DNA from: Rickettsiales bacterium
Lineage (GTDB): Bacteria; Pseudomonadota; Alphaproteobacteria; Rickettsiales; UBA998
Direction: 5' to 3'
NCBI GenBank assembly: GCA_024304995.1
Contig: JAMWZD010000001.1
Location: 767,472-831,471, forward strand
DNA: 64,000 nucleotides
Part shown: positions 28,081 to 37,021 of the stretch, in pieces
Numbering within the stretch: position 1 is the stretch's first letter
Layout: each line of letters starts with the position of its first letter
Program-made: the position numbers and the translations under genes
The notes under the pieces: model-generated
Database searches by the model: none
What the model was told of the DNA's origin: nothing
The model's input: the letters and a program-made list of their open reading frames with translations, nothing else

Positions 28081-28803
28081 TTATTTCAACAAAATATATT
28101 TTTTGCTTAAAATGGAAATAGTAGGTGAGAAGTGTGTTGCATCAAACGCATCATACCCTTCTTTCAGGTTTTGCCAAAACGGCATCCATTCAGAATTGTT
28201 ATGTGCCTGCATGGCATTGTCAGTCATGCGAAACGGAAATGCATGAACTGGCACGAAAGCCTGCCCGCCTTCCAGCGCAGCTTCCACGAGCAGATAAATT
28301 TCTTCAATCAGCGCATCTGTCATCGCATAACATCCAACAGATACGCAATTGCCATGCACCATCAAGAAACTGCCTGTTCTGTTATGGGCTTTATCATATG
28401 CATTAGGAAAACCGAGATTAAAAGAGAGGTGATAACGGCTGCTGGGGTTTAGCTGCTCCTTTCGCACTTCATAGAACCCTTCAGGCGCTTGTCCGTCTCC
28501 TTCTTTCAGTTTTGGTCCTAACCCTCCCGAAAAAGTGCAAATGGGATAGGTTTTGAAATGCGCGAAACGTTCGCCTTTTTTCACCCACATTTCCAGTTCA
28601 CTGGATTCCTTGAAAATGCGTATAAACACGGGCGCACCGAGTGTTAATCCTTCGCCCTTCAGTTTTTTTGTGAGTTTGGGTGTGACGCGCTCACGCACGT
28701 TTGTCATGTCTGCTGCACCCAACGTGCCATAACGATATGCCAACCCTGCGCCAGCCAGCGCGCCCACAGTAACAAGAGCAATAACGGCAGAAATAATACG
28801 CAT
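28081..28803 (-). CDS. YafK/DpaA-like L,D-transpeptidase-fold protein
   Basis: The 240-residue protein has an N-terminal signal or anchor helix (IISAVIALVTVGALAGAGLAY) and a YkuD-fold catalytic domain (about 58-200). The active-site motif is HGNCVSVGCYAM, with His at residue 150 and the nucleophilic Cys at 158. The spacing HGxCVSxGCYAMT is that of E. coli YafK/DpaA, which releases Braun lipoprotein from peptidoglycan, rather than that of cross-linking L,D-transpeptidases. It acts in the periplasm. It is divergent from tsaD, with 75 bp between the starts. Confidence 0.82.
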   Translation of the reverse strand: MRIISAVIALVTVGALAGAGLAYRYGTLGAADMTNVRERVTPKLTKKLKGEGLTLGAPVFIRIFKESSELEMWVKKGERFAHFKTYPICTFSGGLGPKLKEGDGQAPEGFYEVRKEQLNPSSRYHLSFNLGFPNAYDKAHNRTGSFLMVHGNCVSVGCYAMTDALIEEIYLLVEAALEGGQAFVPVHAFPFRMTDNAMQAHNNSEWMPFWQNLKEGYDAFDATHFSPTISILSKKYILLK

Positions 28804-28878
28804 AATATAAGGCTTATCGGTTTTATGCGTATCTGTCTATAATTGACGGCGCAGTCATGTGCAGCGTATAAAAGGTTT

Positions 28879-29916
28879 ATGACCTCAAAACTTATTCTTG
28901 GCATTGAAAGTTCCTGTGACGAAACCGCATTGGCGCTGGTGCGCACAAACGGCGAACTGGTCGGGCAAACACTTTTTTCACAGATAGATGCCCATGCGCC
29001 ATATGGCGGTGTTGTGCCAGAAATTGCTGCCAGGGCGCATATTGAACATATTGAACCGCTCGCGCAGCAATTATTGGTAGAAACAAGCGTGTCTTTGGGT
29101 GATGTGGATGCGATTGCTGCCACGGCTGGACCTGGGTTGATTGGTGGTGTCATTGTCGGGCTGATGATGGGCAAAAGCATGGCATATGCATTGCAAAAAC
29201 CGTTTTACGGGATCAACCATCTGGAAGGACATGCGTTGTCACCGCGACTTGGCGCCGATGTGCCCTTTCCGTATCTATTATTTCTCATGTCTGGCGGGCA
29301 TTGCCAGCTGGTGCTGGTGCGCGGCGTAGGGGAATATGAGATATTAGGACGCACGCTGGATGATGCGATTGGCGAGGCATTTGACAAATCCGCCAAAATG
29401 ATGGGACTGGGATACCCTGGCGGCCCCATGATTGAAGCCTACGCCAAAAAAGGGGATGCAGCACGGTTTGCTTTTCCAAGACCATACTTAAACCGAGAAG
29501 GGTGCGATATGTCTTTTTCAGGGCTGAAAACGGCGGTGCGCACATGCTTGCTGGAGTTGGACAATGATGGGGTGAGCGAGCAGGACAAGGCAGATGTTTC
29601 AGCCTGTTTGCAAGACGCGCTGGCTGACATTGTGGAACAACGGCTTTCCCGCGCGGCGAAGCAGTGCATTGCACGCGGTATCACGCCTTCAACGCTTGTG
29701 GTGGCAGGGGGAGTGGCTGCCAACAGCGCTATCCGCGCGCGTATCACGACACTTTCTGATGCGCTGGAAATACCCTTTGTCGCACCGCCCATGAGTCTAT
29801 GCACAGATAACGCAGCCATGATCGCATGGGCAGCAGCGGAGCGTATGAATGCGGGGTTGGATGCAGACGGGCTGGACATTGAGCCGAAAGCACGGTGGAG
29901 CTTGGAGGAGTTGTGA
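28879..29916 (+). CDS. tsaD: tRNA N6-adenosine threonylcarbamoyltransferase TsaD
   Basis: The ~345-residue Kae1/Gcp-family enzyme makes t6A37 with TsaB, TsaC and TsaE. Motifs are ILGIESSCDETALALV, PEIAARAHIEHIEPL (metal-binding HxxxH), AATAGPGLIGGVIVGLMMGK, INHLEGHALSPRL and LVVAGGVAANSAIRARI. The ATG at 28879 follows AAAGG closely. The frame is open 12 codons further upstream to a TTG that no homolog would use. Its stop overlaps a GTG start of the PemK-like gene. Confidence 0.95.
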   Translation: MTSKLILGIESSCDETALALVRTNGELVGQTLFSQIDAHAPYGGVVPEIAARAHIEHIEPLAQQLLVETSVSLGDVDAIAATAGPGLIGGVIVGLMMGKSMAYALQKPFYGINHLEGHALSPRLGADVPFPYLLFLMSGGHCQLVLVRGVGEYEILGRTLDDAIGEAFDKSAKMMGLGYPGGPMIEAYAKKGDAARFAFPRPYLNREGCDMSFSGLKTAVRTCLLELDNDGVSEQDKADVSACLQDALADIVEQRLSRAAKQCIARGITPSTLVVAGGVAANSAIRARITTLSDALEIPFVAPPMSLCTDNAAMIAWAAAERMNAGLDADGLDIEPKARWSLEEL

Positions 29917-30335
29917 TAAAATACCCACCGAAAGCAGGACAAATATTGCGCTGCGATTTCAGCAAATTTTCAGCGCCTGAAATGACAAAGAAAAGACCTG
30001 TCTTGGTGTTGTCGCCTATTCCTCGAAATTCCAGAAAAAAAACATGTATTATTGCGGCTTTGAGTACAACTGAACCTAACCCTGTTCAAAATTACCATAT
30101 GAAACTTACCATTAATGGAGTATTGCCACAAAATGTTACATCTGAATGCTGGTTGAAAGGTGACATGATATATAGTGTTTCCTATGAAAGGCTCACTATG
30201 TATTGGACACATAAAACAGAAGAAGGAAAACGTAAATACTGGACATATGCATTGCCTTTGGAACATTTAATTCAGGCAAGAAAAACGGTTGCAAAAGCAA
30301 TAGGTTTGCATCTTGACGATGATATTAATTTATAG
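29913..30335 (+). CDS. PemK/MazF-like protein, toxin-family member without adjacent antitoxin
   Basis: The ~140-residue protein has the PemK/MazF barrel pattern: PKAGQILRCDFS at the N-terminus, KKRPVLVLSPIPRN, CIIAALSTTEPNP, and a C-terminal helix (EHLIQARKTVAKAIGLHL). MazF/PemK proteins are usually mRNA endoribonucleases paired with a small upstream antitoxin. Here the upstream gene is tsaD, and no antitoxin-sized frame is next to it. The likely start is GTG at 29913, inside the tsaD stop (GTGA), with GGAGGAG only 2 nt upstream. GTG at 29895 is an alternative. It may be a detoxified or housekeeping paralogue. Confidence 0.7.
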   Translation: MIKYPPKAGQILRCDFSKFSAPEMTKKRPVLVLSPIPRNSRKKTCIIAALSTTEPNPVQNYHMKLTINGVLPQNVTSECWLKGDMIYSVSYERLTMYWTHKTEEGKRKYWTYALPLEHLIQARKTVAKAIGLHLDDDINL

Positions 30336-30526
30336 TATAATAAAAATGTTAGTTCCATATAGAAATATATGTAGAACCTCAAATCTTTCACTTGTTGAAA
30401 GTCGCCGTAATAAAGCAATGTCACGCTGAATACGGCGTTAGTATTTTATAATTTCTGCACACTATCTGCACATAATTTCATTATTCGCACCACACTCCCT
30501 GCACATGACAACGCTAGTCTGTGTTT

Positions 30527-32320
30527 ATGCAGACAGAGACTTTTACATCATTTCCAAAACATTATATGGCAGCGTCTTCCAAAAGGCAGCGAAAATTATA
30601 TAGGCTGTATGGGTGTTTATATTTGCTCGGCGCATTTCTCTATGCGTTAAGTGATGCCACGCGACCCCTCGGCGCTGCGATGATTATGCCTGCGGGTGGG
30701 TTTTGGGTGCAGGGGAGTTATGGATTATGTGCACTTACCCTATGCGCCTTCGCACTCACTTTAATCTTCTGGGCAGGGGCGGGGAATGTAGTGCTGCCGC
30801 TACTATTATGGTGCGCCACTTTGTTTTATCCTTATGAACAAGCGACAGGTGACGCGACCATCTTATTCATCCTTCCACCTGCGGTCATTCTCTGTTTTGA
30901 AGTGTATAAATTCATCGCACGGATTCAGGGGAAACGGATAAGACAGCGCATCAACGCTGCATATGAGCCAGACTATATTGTATCCACACCATCAGATGAG
31001 CTCTCATTGGAGCAAGTGCAGGATATGCGCCTGCTGCTCGACAGAGCCTTGCAGGAGGTGGAGTCCTTCAATGGGTTTGAACGCACGGATCAGTTTCAGA
31101 CGGGTGCTGTGCGCTATCAGGTGAATTTCATTTCTTATGCGTTGTCAGTGGTGCAACAACATTATTGCCCTGCTGCAACGGCATATTTGCAGGATGCGCA
31201 GCATAAATTGCTGCGCAAACAGGAATTGCACAAAGTCTGGAAATATTGGGCATTGGAAAATGCATGGGGCAATTTGAAGCTGGGTGCAGACCCGATTAAA
31301 CAAGATAATATTATGTATTCTGGCTTCGTCGCGCTGCAAATGTTGCTGCAACCAAACCGTGATGAGAATATGAACACGTTGCGTTGCACGCACCCAGACG
31401 GGCAGCGTTTTCATTATACCATTCATGAGATGATTGAGCGGTTGGTAGCGCAATATCAACACGCATTTTATGGATTGCTACCATGCGAGCCAAACTGGAT
31501 ATATCCCTTATGCAACATGATGACTGCCTGCGCCATTCAAGCCTATGATGCGCGCTATGGCACGCAGCATTGGGCAAGCGTTCAGGCACATTTTGAAGGC
31601 GCTTTAGAAAGTGACTATATTGCAGCGAATGGTGCAATTATTCCGTTTCGCTCCAGCTACACAGGCTTTGCTGCGCCGAATGTGGGCGGGCTGGTGGCGC
31701 AGGCATTTCCGTGTTTGTTTATGCATAGCATATTGCCACAAACAGCGCGAAGGCAATGGAAGCGATTACGTTATGTTTTGCGCAATAAAAATCTCAAACG
31801 CGCCTGCTGGGCGATTGATGTGGGGAATTATCACCCCTCACGCGCTTCAAGCTATGCCGCGTCTGCCTGCGCAGCGCAGGAAATGGGCGATGGCGCAATG
31901 GCGGGTGAATTACTGACGCTATTTGATGCATCTTACCCACGCACATTAAAAGAGGGCGCTGCGCATTATGAAGGTGCATCACTCTGGGCACACGCGAATG
32001 TGTTTATGGCGCGGGTGATGGGGAAGGGTGGTTTTGCAGAACTAGTGCAAGCACCGCATAGGCATGAAGGGTTGCACCTGTCACAGATAGATTATGACCA
32101 TGCTTCCATCGCCAAAGCGCGATGCGTTGATGGCGCATTGTATCTGGTGCTCTATCCTGCGCATGATACGCTTGTCACACAGATATTGATTTCAGGATGT
32201 GTGTCGCATAAGGCTTACATACTGAATGATAAGAGAATTATGGCAGATGAAGATGGCAACATAGACTGTGACGTGATGCTGGACGGCAGAACAGAAATTA
32301 TCGTGAAGGCTGCGTCATGA
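30527..32320 (+). CDS. Membrane protein with linalool dehydratase/isomerase-like (Ldi) domain
   Basis: The ~597-residue protein starts with about four transmembrane helices (residues 25-140: LYLLGAFLYALSDA, LCALTLCAFALTLIFWAG, TILFILPPAVILCF) and continues with a long helical soluble domain. In it, QDNIMYSGFVALQMLL, then CEPNWIYPLCNMMTACAI, recall the LinD (α/α)6-barrel. The two Cys (about residues 320 and 329) have the 9-residue spacing of the LinD active-site pair (Cys171/Cys180). The natural substrate of the membrane-fused type is unknown, so this is a family call only. ATG 30527 is chosen over GTG 30521. dgkA overlaps its stop by 4 bp. Confidence 0.68.
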   Translation: MQTETFTSFPKHYMAASSKRQRKLYRLYGCLYLLGAFLYALSDATRPLGAAMIMPAGGFWVQGSYGLCALTLCAFALTLIFWAGAGNVVLPLLLWCATLFYPYEQATGDATILFILPPAVILCFEVYKFIARIQGKRIRQRINAAYEPDYIVSTPSDELSLEQVQDMRLLLDRALQEVESFNGFERTDQFQTGAVRYQVNFISYALSVVQQHYCPAATAYLQDAQHKLLRKQELHKVWKYWALENAWGNLKLGADPIKQDNIMYSGFVALQMLLQPNRDENMNTLRCTHPDGQRFHYTIHEMIERLVAQYQHAFYGLLPCEPNWIYPLCNMMTACAIQAYDARYGTQHWASVQAHFEGALESDYIAANGAIIPFRSSYTGFAAPNVGGLVAQAFPCLFMHSILPQTARRQWKRLRYVLRNKNLKRACWAIDVGNYHPSRASSYAASACAAQEMGDGAMAGELLTLFDASYPRTLKEGAAHYEGASLWAHANVFMARVMGKGGFAELVQAPHRHEGLHLSQIDYDHASIAKARCVDGALYLVLYPAHDTLVTQILISGCVSHKAYILNDKRIMADEDGNIDCDVMLDGRTEIIVKAAS

Positions 32321-32769
32321 TCTGCTGCGTCTTACTTTCCTGCATTATTGTGCTTCCTATTGCACTATTGCTAAAACGCAAAAACACAGCGCTGGAATGG
32401 CGAAAGGGTGATGTAGTACAGCCGTCATATAGTTCCGCGCGGATTCGCAGTTTCAAATATGCATTGGCAGGATTGCGCAGCGTTTTGAAAACCGAAGCGA
32501 ATGCACGGATTCATGTTGCTGTGGCTGGTTGCGCGATGGTTCTTGGCGTGGTGATGCATATTAATGCGCAGGACTGGGCATTGCTCGCGCTTGCGATTGC
32601 ATTAGTGTGGATAACCGAAACTATTAACACCGCCATAGAATATCTCTGCGATGTTGTCTCCCCTGAAAAGCGTGAAGCGGTGCGCCATGCAAAGGATATT
32701 GCGGCGGGAGCAGTGCTCTTGGCAGCGATATGTGCGGTGGTGGTTGGTGGGGTGGTGTTTTTGGCATAA
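32317..32769 (+). CDS. dgkA: Diacylglycerol kinase/undecaprenol kinase family protein
   Basis: The 150-residue membrane protein has an extra N-terminal helix (CCVLLSCIIVLPIALLL) before the canonical trimeric DgkA core. Core motifs are FKYALAGLRSVLKTEANARIH, three helices, and the active-site segment ITETINTAIEYLCDVVS. The core closely follows the Gram-positive/alphaproteobacterial undecaprenol kinase pattern, so the lipid substrate is uncertain. It is translationally coupled (ATGA) to the Ldi-domain gene, suggesting a joint lipid- or isoprenoid-related role. Confidence 0.87.
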   Translation: MICCVLLSCIIVLPIALLLKRKNTALEWRKGDVVQPSYSSARIRSFKYALAGLRSVLKTEANARIHVAVAGCAMVLGVVMHINAQDWALLALAIALVWITETINTAIEYLCDVVSPEKREAVRHAKDIAAGAVLLAAICAVVVGGVVFLA

Positions 32770-32807
32770 AACCAGTATGCATCGCTCGCGCCATGCGCTA
32801 TGGATAA

Positions 32808-35800
32808 ATGATGATTCAGAATACCCCAACCCAACTGCAACAGCGCGCTTCTGACCCGAAATCGTCCGTCTGGGTGGCGGCAAGTGCGGGATCTGGCAAG
32901 ACGAAGGTGCTGGTGGACAGGGTGTTGCGCTTGCTGCTGCAAGGTGTCTCGCCTGATAATATTTTGTGTATTACCTATACCACCGCAGCTGCTGCGGAAA
33001 TGCTGGAACGCGTGACGAAGAAAGCGCGGGAATGGACGTTGCTGCCAGAAGAAGAATTGCGCGCTGCGTTGCTGGATTTGCAGGGCTATGACACGAATGC
33101 AGGGCAGATGCGAACCGCGCGGAGTTTGTTCCTCATGCTTGCAGATGCGTCCCCTGGGTTGCGCGTGCTGACCATTCATTCCTTTTGCCAGAATATGCTG
33201 AATCAATTTCCTGTGGAAGCGGGCATTGCCCCGCATTTCAGCGTGATTGATGATGCGCAGCAACGTGAATTTCTGAGTGAGGCGAAAACAAAGCTGTTTA
33301 AATATGTCTATCACCAGCATGATGATGCGTTAAATGAAGCAATAGACGTATTAAGCGATCATTTTACCGAATATCGGTTTGATGAAATGCTGGAAGCAAT
33401 TATCTCTAATCGACGCATTTATGCGCCGACGGTGCGCAGCGAGGCGCATTTTGTCAAGGCGCAGGCACTGCTGTATGATGCCGCAGGAATCGCACCAGAT
33501 GTAACTGCCAAAACCATTGCAGATGCATGTTTTGCTTATGATGATGTAGCCAAAGCGCGATATAAAACAGCGGCGCAGCGTTTGCATGACATGGCGACGG
33601 AGGCAAATGCCCCCCGTGCAGAGCAGGCAATTGCATTTTTCTCATGTGACATCACACCAGAAACGATCGCGCGTTATCTTGCTCCTCCACTGACGACCAA
33701 TGCAGGCGCAATTCACAGTGGGTTTGTTGCCAAACCGTTTCAAAAAGCTCATCCTGATGATGCAGAATTGCTGGAACGGTTTACGCAGCAGGTAGCGGAA
33801 TACAACCAGCAACTCAACATCCTACATTACGCACATATCAGCCATGCTCTGCTGATTGTGGCATATCATTTCTTCCAGCTTTATAGGGACATAAAAGAGC
33901 AGCATCACGCGCTGGATTTTGATGACCTCATCATGCTGTGCCTTTCCTTACTGGATAATGAATCCATGATTGACTGGGTGCTGTATAAATTAGATGGGCA
34001 GATCGACCATATTCTGATTGATGAAGCGCAGGACACGTCCAAAGAGCAATGGCAGCTTACCCACGCGCTCACAGGGGATTTTTTTGCAGGGCAGGGGGCA
34101 AAGCCTTACGCGCGGACAGTGTTTGTGGTGGGGGATGAAAAACAGTCTATTTACCGTTTTCAGGGCGCAGCGCCCGAAGCCTTTGCCGATGAACGGACAT
34201 ATTACAAACAGGCTGCAGCGCAGGTGATGCAGACATTTGAAGATGTGGGAATGCATACTTCCTTCCGCTCTGTGCAAACGGTGCTTTCCTTCGTGGATGC
34301 GGTATTCGCTGAAGATGATCTGCATCATGCGATTGCATCAGGTGATACGCCAATAAAACATACTGCTTTTCGCGCAGATGATGCAGGGCAGGTGGTGCTG
34401 CATCCTGCTTTCATTCAGGAAGAAAAAACCTCGCGCGCCCCGTGGACATTGCCACATGAGGTGGAGATGGCAGAGTCTCCACTGGAGCGATGCGCAACAC
34501 AGGTGGCAGATGAAGTGAAAGGTTGGCTGAAGGCAAAACGCATGGTGGCGGGGCGCAGCATCCAGCCTGGTGACATTTTGATTCTGGTGCGCAAACGCGG
34601 CAGGTTGGTGGATGCGCTCTCACGTGAGTTGCATAAACGCGGCGTGCCAGTGGCGGGCAATGACCGTCTCAGCCTGCATGACCATATCGCCATTAAGGAT
34701 ATGCTGGCGCTTTGCCGTGTGTTGATAGATGTGCATGATGATATGTCACTCGCTGCGCTGATGACTTCTCCGTTTTACAATGCCAGCTATGACCAGTTGA
34801 CAGATATTTGCGCCAGCCGCGCTGACGGGCAAAGTGTGTGGCGGGCATTGCGCACCCATTCTGATGCACTCTGCGCAGATATTATCAAAGACATTGAAAC
34901 ATGGCGCGAGATGAGCCGTCAAATGCCACCATATACATTGCTATGTCATATACTGTTTGCTTCTGGCGGGATGGATAAGTTTGTTTCGCGCATGGGAGAA
35001 GCGGTGCGCGATGTGTTGCAGAATCTGCTTTATAAGGCTGAATCCTTCAGTAACGATGCACTCAACACATTGCCGAACTTTGTGGAACATATGGAAGCGC
35101 TGGAAAAAAGCATCAAGCGGGATATGGAGCAAGGCGGCAATGAAGTGCGCATTATGACCGTGCATGGTTCCAAAGGGCTGGAAGCGCCTATTGTTATTCT
35201 GCCAGATACGACCAGCGTTCCCATATCCAGAGAATTGATCGTGCCTTATGAACAGGATGACGCCACATTGATGCTTTACAGACCCGCTGCAACCGATCGC
35301 AGCGGCATATTTGACAAAGCGGTGGCACATGGCAAAGAAGCAGAATTGCACGAATATTATCGCCTGCTTTATGTGGCGCTCACTCGCGCGAGGGATGAAT
35401 TGCATTGTTTTGGCTATTTAGGCAAAAACGCAAAGAATGTTCATGATGACTCATGGTATGCCGCGCTGCAGGGGGCTATGCAACGTTCAAATGCGGTCTG
35501 CACACCATGTGATGAAGCAGGACGCACTGGTGATCATTACGTCATAACAGGGAGTAAACCGCTAAAAATACAGATGCAGCAGAAAGATGATGATTCTGTA
35601 GAGTTGCCAGACCATCTGAAACAGGAGCATTTCAACGTGACCCTGCTGCAGGAACGGCGTTCCCCTTCTGCCTTATATGAAGGAGAGTATAAATCATCTG
35701 GTGCAGCATGGGCTCCACAAGGCATCTCTCCCAATGAGTATGGCACATTGCTTCATTATTTTTTAGAATTGCAGTGCAACACTCCATTTGAGAGATTTAT

Positions 35801-36194
35801 GGAAGCATTGCCAGACTATATCCGTCATGTGGCAGGGCAGTATGATGCACAGATTCAGCACCATATTGCAGCAATTTTTTCACGGCTGAACACTGAAACG
35901 GATATCGTCAGTCTGTTGAATGCGCCCGCTCAGGCAGAATTGCAGCTAATAGGGCTGGATAAGCAGATGCGTTACCTTAATGGCGCGATTGACCGACTGA
36001 TTTGTAACGATAACAGCGTTACAATTATAGATTTTAAACATGGAAGCCTCCCAAAAGACGGACGTGCGCCAGAGCCGTATTATCAACAGATGCAGGCGTA
36101 CAAAGAGTTGGTATCAGCTGTTTTTCCGCAGCATCTTCTGCGGTGCAAACTTGTCTATATTGCACCAGAACCAGCAATTATTGAGGTGCTATAA
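32808..36194 (+). CDS. addA: Double-strand break repair helicase-nuclease AddA
   Basis: The 1128-residue UvrD-type protein of the AddAB (RecBCD-like) complex processes DNA ends for recombination. Walker A is VAASAGSGKTKVLVDRVLRL (Lys 31). LCITYTTAAAAEML is motif Ia, FDDLIMLCLSLL and DHILIDEAQDTSKEQWQ contain Walker B, and VVGDEKQSIYRFQGA is motif III. YRLLYVALTRARDEL is motif VI. The C-terminal nuclease has GAIDRLICND and TIIDFKHG. addB, normally just upstream in alphaproteobacteria, is absent here. The gene begins 38 bp after dgkA with tandem ATGs. Confidence 0.95.
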   Translation: MMIQNTPTQLQQRASDPKSSVWVAASAGSGKTKVLVDRVLRLLLQGVSPDNILCITYTTAAAAEMLERVTKKAREWTLLPEEELRAALLDLQGYDTNAGQMRTARSLFLMLADASPGLRVLTIHSFCQNMLNQFPVEAGIAPHFSVIDDAQQREFLSEAKTKLFKYVYHQHDDALNEAIDVLSDHFTEYRFDEMLEAIISNRRIYAPTVRSEAHFVKAQALLYDAAGIAPDVTAKTIADACFAYDDVAKARYKTAAQRLHDMATEANAPRAEQAIAFFSCDITPETIARYLAPPLTTNAGAIHSGFVAKPFQKAHPDDAELLERFTQQVAEYNQQLNILHYAHISHALLIVAYHFFQLYRDIKEQHHALDFDDLIMLCLSLLDNESMIDWVLYKLDGQIDHILIDEAQDTSKEQWQLTHALTGDFFAGQGAKPYARTVFVVGDEKQSIYRFQGAAPEAFADERTYYKQAAAQVMQTFEDVGMHTSFRSVQTVLSFVDAVFAEDDLHHAIASGDTPIKHTAFRADDAGQVVLHPAFIQEEKTSRAPWTLPHEVEMAESPLERCATQVADEVKGWLKAKRMVAGRSIQPGDILILVRKRGRLVDALSRELHKRGVPVAGNDRLSLHDHIAIKDMLALCRVLIDVHDDMSLAALMTSPFYNASYDQLTDICASRADGQSVWRALRTHSDALCADIIKDIETWREMSRQMPPYTLLCHILFASGGMDKFVSRMGEAVRDVLQNLLYKAESFSNDALNTLPNFVEHMEALEKSIKRDMEQGGNEVRIMTVHGSKGLEAPIVILPDTTSVPISRELIVPYEQDDATLMLYRPAATDRSGIFDKAVAHGKEAELHEYYRLLYVALTRARDELHCFGYLGKNAKNVHDDSWYAALQGAMQRSNAVCTPCDEAGRTGDHYVITGSKPLKIQMQQKDDDSVELPDHLKQEHFNVTLLQERRSPSALYEGEYKSSGAAWAPQGISPNEYGTLLHYFLELQCNTPFERFMEALPDYIRHVAGQYDAQIQHHIAAIFSRLNTETDIVSLLNAPAQAELQLIGLDKQMRYLNGAIDRLICNDNSVTIIDFKHGSLPKDGRAPEPYYQQMQAYKELVSAVFPQHLLRCKLVYIAPEPAIIEVL

Positions 36195-36286
36195 GCATTT
36201 TTCGCATTGTTGCTTGCACAAAACCGCCAAAATCCATATATATGTTGCATAGATAAACTCAATTTCTTTGGTATTAGTGAAGACTC

Positions 36287-36973
36287 ATGGACGGATTTGA
36301 ATTGAATAAAATTGCTGCAGCCGTGTTGCTTGCAGGCGTAATTGCTCTCTCAGTAAGCATGGTAACCAATGCAGTATATGACCCCGAACCCCACGAAGAA
36401 GTGGCGCGAGGTTATGAAATAGAGGTGGCGGAAATTCCTGCTGCAGGCGGTCTTCCAGCAGAAGAACAGATTGTGCAGATCGCTGCATTTTTTGATGAAG
36501 CAGATGCAGCGAAAGGTGAAAAACTGACAAAAGCATGTCTGGCATGTCACAATTTTCAGGAAGGTGGCGCACATAAGGTGGGTCCAAACCTGTATAATAT
36601 TGTTGGTGCTGATATTGCGCGCCATGCAGATTATTCATATTCCAGCGCATTGGCAGAATTTGAAGGTGACTGGACATATCAGGCATTGTCACAATTTCTT
36701 GAGAAGCCTAAAAAATATGTCAAAGGCACAAAAATGGCCTATGCAGGCATGAAAAAACCTGAAGATCGTGCAGATCTGCTGGCATATTTGAAAACATTAA
36801 GCGCTAACCCTGTTCCTTACCCTGCTCCACCTGTAACAGAGGAAGAAAAGGAAGAGGAAGCGACTGATGACGCGGACACGACAGTAGGTGAAGTGGTGAA
36901 GGGAGATGACAAGGCTGAGGAAATCATCATTCCAGTAACCCATGATGACGAATCAGACGCAGCAGGTGACTAA
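36287..36973 (+). CDS. Membrane-anchored class I cytochrome c (CycM/c552-like)
   Basis: The 228-residue protein has an uncleaved N-terminal helix (LNKIAAAVLLAGVIALSVSM), a spacer, then one cytochrome c domain (about 70-175). The haem site is CLACHN (Cys84-His88). GGAHKVGPNLYNIVGADI and the Met-ligand region VKGTKMAYAGMKKPEDRADL are the rest of the c-type fold. This is the CycM-like form that links complex III to terminal oxidases. The C-terminal ~50 residues are very acidic (EEEKEEEATDDADTTVGE) and absent from typical CycM. The acidic tail is followed 48 bp later by the mic60-like gene. Confidence 0.9.
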   Translation: MDGFELNKIAAAVLLAGVIALSVSMVTNAVYDPEPHEEVARGYEIEVAEIPAAGGLPAEEQIVQIAAFFDEADAAKGEKLTKACLACHNFQEGGAHKVGPNLYNIVGADIARHADYSYSSALAEFEGDWTYQALSQFLEKPKKYVKGTKMAYAGMKKPEDRADLLAYLKTLSANPVPYPAPPVTEEEKEEEATDDADTTVGEVVKGDDKAEEIIIPVTHDDESDAAGD

Positions 36974-37021
36974 AAAAACTTATAACATCTTTATGGAGAT
37001 GCTTGGCATTATCATATTTCT

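Noticed and set aside
32511-33320. 269-aa minus-strand frame opposite dgkA/addA
   Set aside because: It is antisense to two well-supported genes and has no recognisable domain or ribosome site.
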